A stretch of 42,053 bases of DNA from Halanaerobium saccharolyticum. GTDB taxonomy: Bacteria; Bacillota; Halanaerobiia; Halanaerobiales; Halanaerobiaceae. The translations under genes and the position numbers were made by a program. Where the stretch lies: NCBI RefSeq assembly GCF_004362045.1, contig NZ_SNWX01000004.1, forward strand, positions 1 through 42,053, given 5' to 3'. Below are positions 40,539 to 42,053 of this stretch, in pieces. The notes below the pieces were generated by a model. That model searched no databases, was not told the DNA's origin, and saw only the letters and a list, made by a program, of their open reading frames with translations. The first letter of the stretch is position 1. Each line of letters opens with the position of its first letter.

Positions 40539-40559
40539 AATTATTATCTGAGATATAAA

Positions 40560-40739
40560 ATCCGATGTCACGAAATAGAATCTTAACTCAGGTACGTTGA
40601 CAATTGAATATGTATGAAAATCTTTGGAACCGGGGTTTTCATATGGGAAGATGAACTGGGTTAGAGGTTTAAAAAACTATGATATAAGTTCAAGAAGCAG
40701 GTTATTTTTTTAGCAATACACTTTGATCTCAACAAAGTG
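40560..40739 (+). repeat. 180-bp structured direct repeat, copy B
   Basis: Same orientation as copy A, offset by 1,898 bp after a one-base indel near the start. All three stems are kept: A at 40584-40591/40656-40663, B at 40613-40622/40634-40643, C at 40719-40739. In stem A the right arm reads CTGGGTTA, turning a U-A pair into U-G, so pairing is preserved. Confidence 0.85.
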
Positions 40740-40991
40740 GACATAGTGTTGAGGTGGGGCAGAGGTTTAGAGTGAATATAAATAATATATAAATTAGTTT
40801 TTTATATTTAAATCTCGAGAGAGGTTTTGATGTAAAAAACTATTTTTTTATGTGTAGAGAATATTATATATCGGTATTGATTCCTTCTTTTATTATGGTG
40901 ATTTTTTGATTTATAAACTCTTCATAATGGAAGATTACTTCATGCAAAATAATAAATAATTATAATTGAATGTTAGTAAGGAGTGGAAAAT
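40740..40991. other. AT-rich spacer before the capsule locus
   Basis: No gene or clear promoter pair recognised. The region is rich in T-runs and includes the ribosome site AAGGAG (40978-40983) of the next gene. Confidence 0.4.
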
Positions 40992-42011
40992 ATGTTTAGA
41001 AATAAAACACTTTTAATAACAGGTGGTACAGGTTCATTTGGTAATGCAGTTTTAAAAAGATTTTTAGACACAGATATTAAAGAAATAAGAATCTTTTCTC
41101 GTGATGAAAAGAAACAGAATGATATGCGAAAAAAATATAAAAATGATAAAATAAAGTTTTTTATTGGAAATGTAAGAGATGAGAATAGTTTAAGAGATGC
41201 TATGCATGGAGTAGATTACATTTTTCATGCTGCAGCTTTAAAACAGGTTCCTTCCTGTGAATTCTTTCCAGTCGAAGCTGTTAAAACAAATACTTTAGGA
41301 ACAAATAATGTACTTAATGCTGCTGTAGCCAGTGGGGTAGAAAAAGTTATCTGTTTATCCACTGATAAAGCAGCCTATCCAATTAATGCGATGGGAATAT
41401 CTAAAGCTATGATGGAAAAAGTATTTGTAGCTAAGTCACAAAAATTATCTACAGAAGAAACAATTATCTGTGGAACCCGTTATGGTAATGTAATGGCTTC
41501 TCGTGGTTCAGTAATTCCATTATTTATCAAACAGATAAAAGATGGTGATCCAATCACTGTAACCAATCCAGATATGACAAGATTTTTAATGAAACTAGAA
41601 GAAGCAGTAGAATTAGTGCTTTTTGCCTATGAGAATGCTGAAGCAGGAGATATAATGGTGCAGAAAGCTCCAGCCTGTACAATTGGAGATCTAGCTCAGG
41701 CAATTAAGGAATTATTTAATGCTGATAACGAAATTAAAATTATTGGTACCAGACACGGAGAGAAATTATTTGAAACCCTACTTACTAAAGAAGAATATTT
41801 AGTAGCTGAAGATCTTGGTGGTTTCTTTAGAGTACCCGCTGATACCAGAGACTTAAATTATGATAAATATTTTGTAGAAGGAGAAGAAGAACTCTCTGGT
41901 AATAAAGAATATAATTCTCACAATACAAAGAGATTAACTATAGAAGAAATAAAAGAAAAATTATTAGAACTTGATTATGTACAGAATGAATTAAATAATT
42001 GGCCTGAATAA
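40992..42011 (+). CDS. capE: UDP-GlcNAc 4,6-dehydratase/5-epimerase (CapE/FnlA type)
   Basis: 339 aa from the ATG at 40992, eight bases behind AAGGAG; a GTG at 40983 overlaps that site. Rossmann motif TGGTGSFG near the N-terminus binds NAD(P); STDKAAYPINAMGISKAMMEK holds the SDR catalytic region with the Met-Gly-x-x-x-K variant of this subfamily, and GTRYGNVMASRGSVIPLF follows. The enzyme converts UDP-GlcNAc into a 6-deoxy-4-keto intermediate on the way to UDP-N-acetyl-L-fucosamine-type sugars for capsule or O-antigen. The next gene starts 17 bp later with an NAD-binding start, fitting the CapE-CapF order. A FlaA1-type role is less likely. Confidence 0.85.
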   Translation: MFRNKTLLITGGTGSFGNAVLKRFLDTDIKEIRIFSRDEKKQNDMRKKYKNDKIKFFIGNVRDENSLRDAMHGVDYIFHAAALKQVPSCEFFPVEAVKTNTLGTNNVLNAAVASGVEKVICLSTDKAAYPINAMGISKAMMEKVFVAKSQKLSTEETIICGTRYGNVMASRGSVIPLFIKQIKDGDPITVTNPDMTRFLMKLEEAVELVLFAYENAEAGDIMVQKAPACTIGDLAQAIKELFNADNEIKIIGTRHGEKLFETLLTKEEYLVAEDLGGFFRVPADTRDLNYDKYFVEGEEELSGNKEYNSHNTKRLTIEEIKEKLLELDYVQNELNNWPE

Positions 42012-42028
42012 AGGAAGGTTGATCTTTA

Positions 42029-42053
42029 ATGAAAATATTAGTAACAGGTTCAG
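42029..42053 (+). CDS. Start of an NAD-dependent epimerase/reductase gene (partial)
   Basis: Only MKILVTGS is in the window; the gene is cut by the window end. The ILVTG beginning is a Rossmann fold, and its place behind capE suggests the CapF-type reductase. AAGGAAGG lies upstream. The function is inferred from context alone. Confidence 0.5.

Overview
The window reads as a chromosomal segment of a low-GC anaerobic firmicute, most likely a member of the Halanaerobiales (Halanaerobium-like). This is inferred from AT-rich DNA with strong AGGAGG-type ribosome sites, sodium-linked transporters, a solute-binding protein with a signal-peptidase-I site instead of a lipobox (as expected of a diderm firmicute), and AAA-ATPase-like/PD-(D/E)XK and Rpn-type nuclease genes. 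No rRNA, tRNA, CRISPR array or classical insertion sequence was seen.

Layout. (1) 1-4523: a small SAM-like-domain protein, an SLC13-type permease, an NhaC-type Na+/H+ antiporter broken by one extra base, and a HAD phosphatase. (2) 4606-16973: a carbohydrate locus with a LacI-type regulator, a GntR/LacI-hybrid (AraR-type) regulator, a GH127 beta-L-arabinofuranosidase, a GH31 enzyme, a sugar ABC importer (binding protein and two permeases, no ATPase) and a YicI-type alpha-xylosidase. Together these fit uptake and trimming of arabinose- and xylose-decorated oligosaccharides such as xyloglucan fragments. Two related operator-like palindromes and a second inverted repeat just past a near-consensus promoter suggest dual control. 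(3) 17055-24700: an AAA-ATPase-like gene fused in frame, after its stop codon, to the orphan tail of a response-regulator gene, then a short tyrosine recombinase, alkaline phosphatase, an RHH-PIN toxin-antitoxin pair, a degenerate HepT-like protein, a fused MntA-HepT protein and glycerol dehydrogenase. (4) 24788-28197: an unknown protein abutting a truncated AAA-ATPase, a nucleotidyltransferase/winged-helix pair, a Fic enzyme and a chimeric AbrB/VapB antitoxin remnant. (5) 28221-32092: a compact chaperone operon of GrpE-like, Hsp70 and J-like/SEC-C proteins, in which the J-like domain has no HPD motif. (6) 32119-38270: VapBC, a probable small RNA, an orphan VbhA-like antitoxin, a YgiT-type zinc-finger remnant, AbiEi with a frameshifted AbiEii, a decayed Rpn copy, an XRE/ImmA pair and an intact Rpn. 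(7) 38663-40739: a three-gene cassette (unknown protein, 59-aa protein, PIN-domain protein) bracketed by two nearly identical 180-bp direct repeats that fold into three conserved stems. (8) 40992-end: the start of a capsule/UDP-sugar locus (CapE-type dehydratase, then the first codons of a next gene).

Region 3-7 is an accessory island packed with toxin-antitoxin modules at every stage of decay. The best candidates for undescribed biology are the HPD-less Hsp70 operon, the repeat-bracketed cassette with its structured repeat, the fused MntA-HepT next to a catalytically altered HepT, and the small intergenic RNA at about 32942-33026. All calls are from reading the sequence; no database search or folding program was run.
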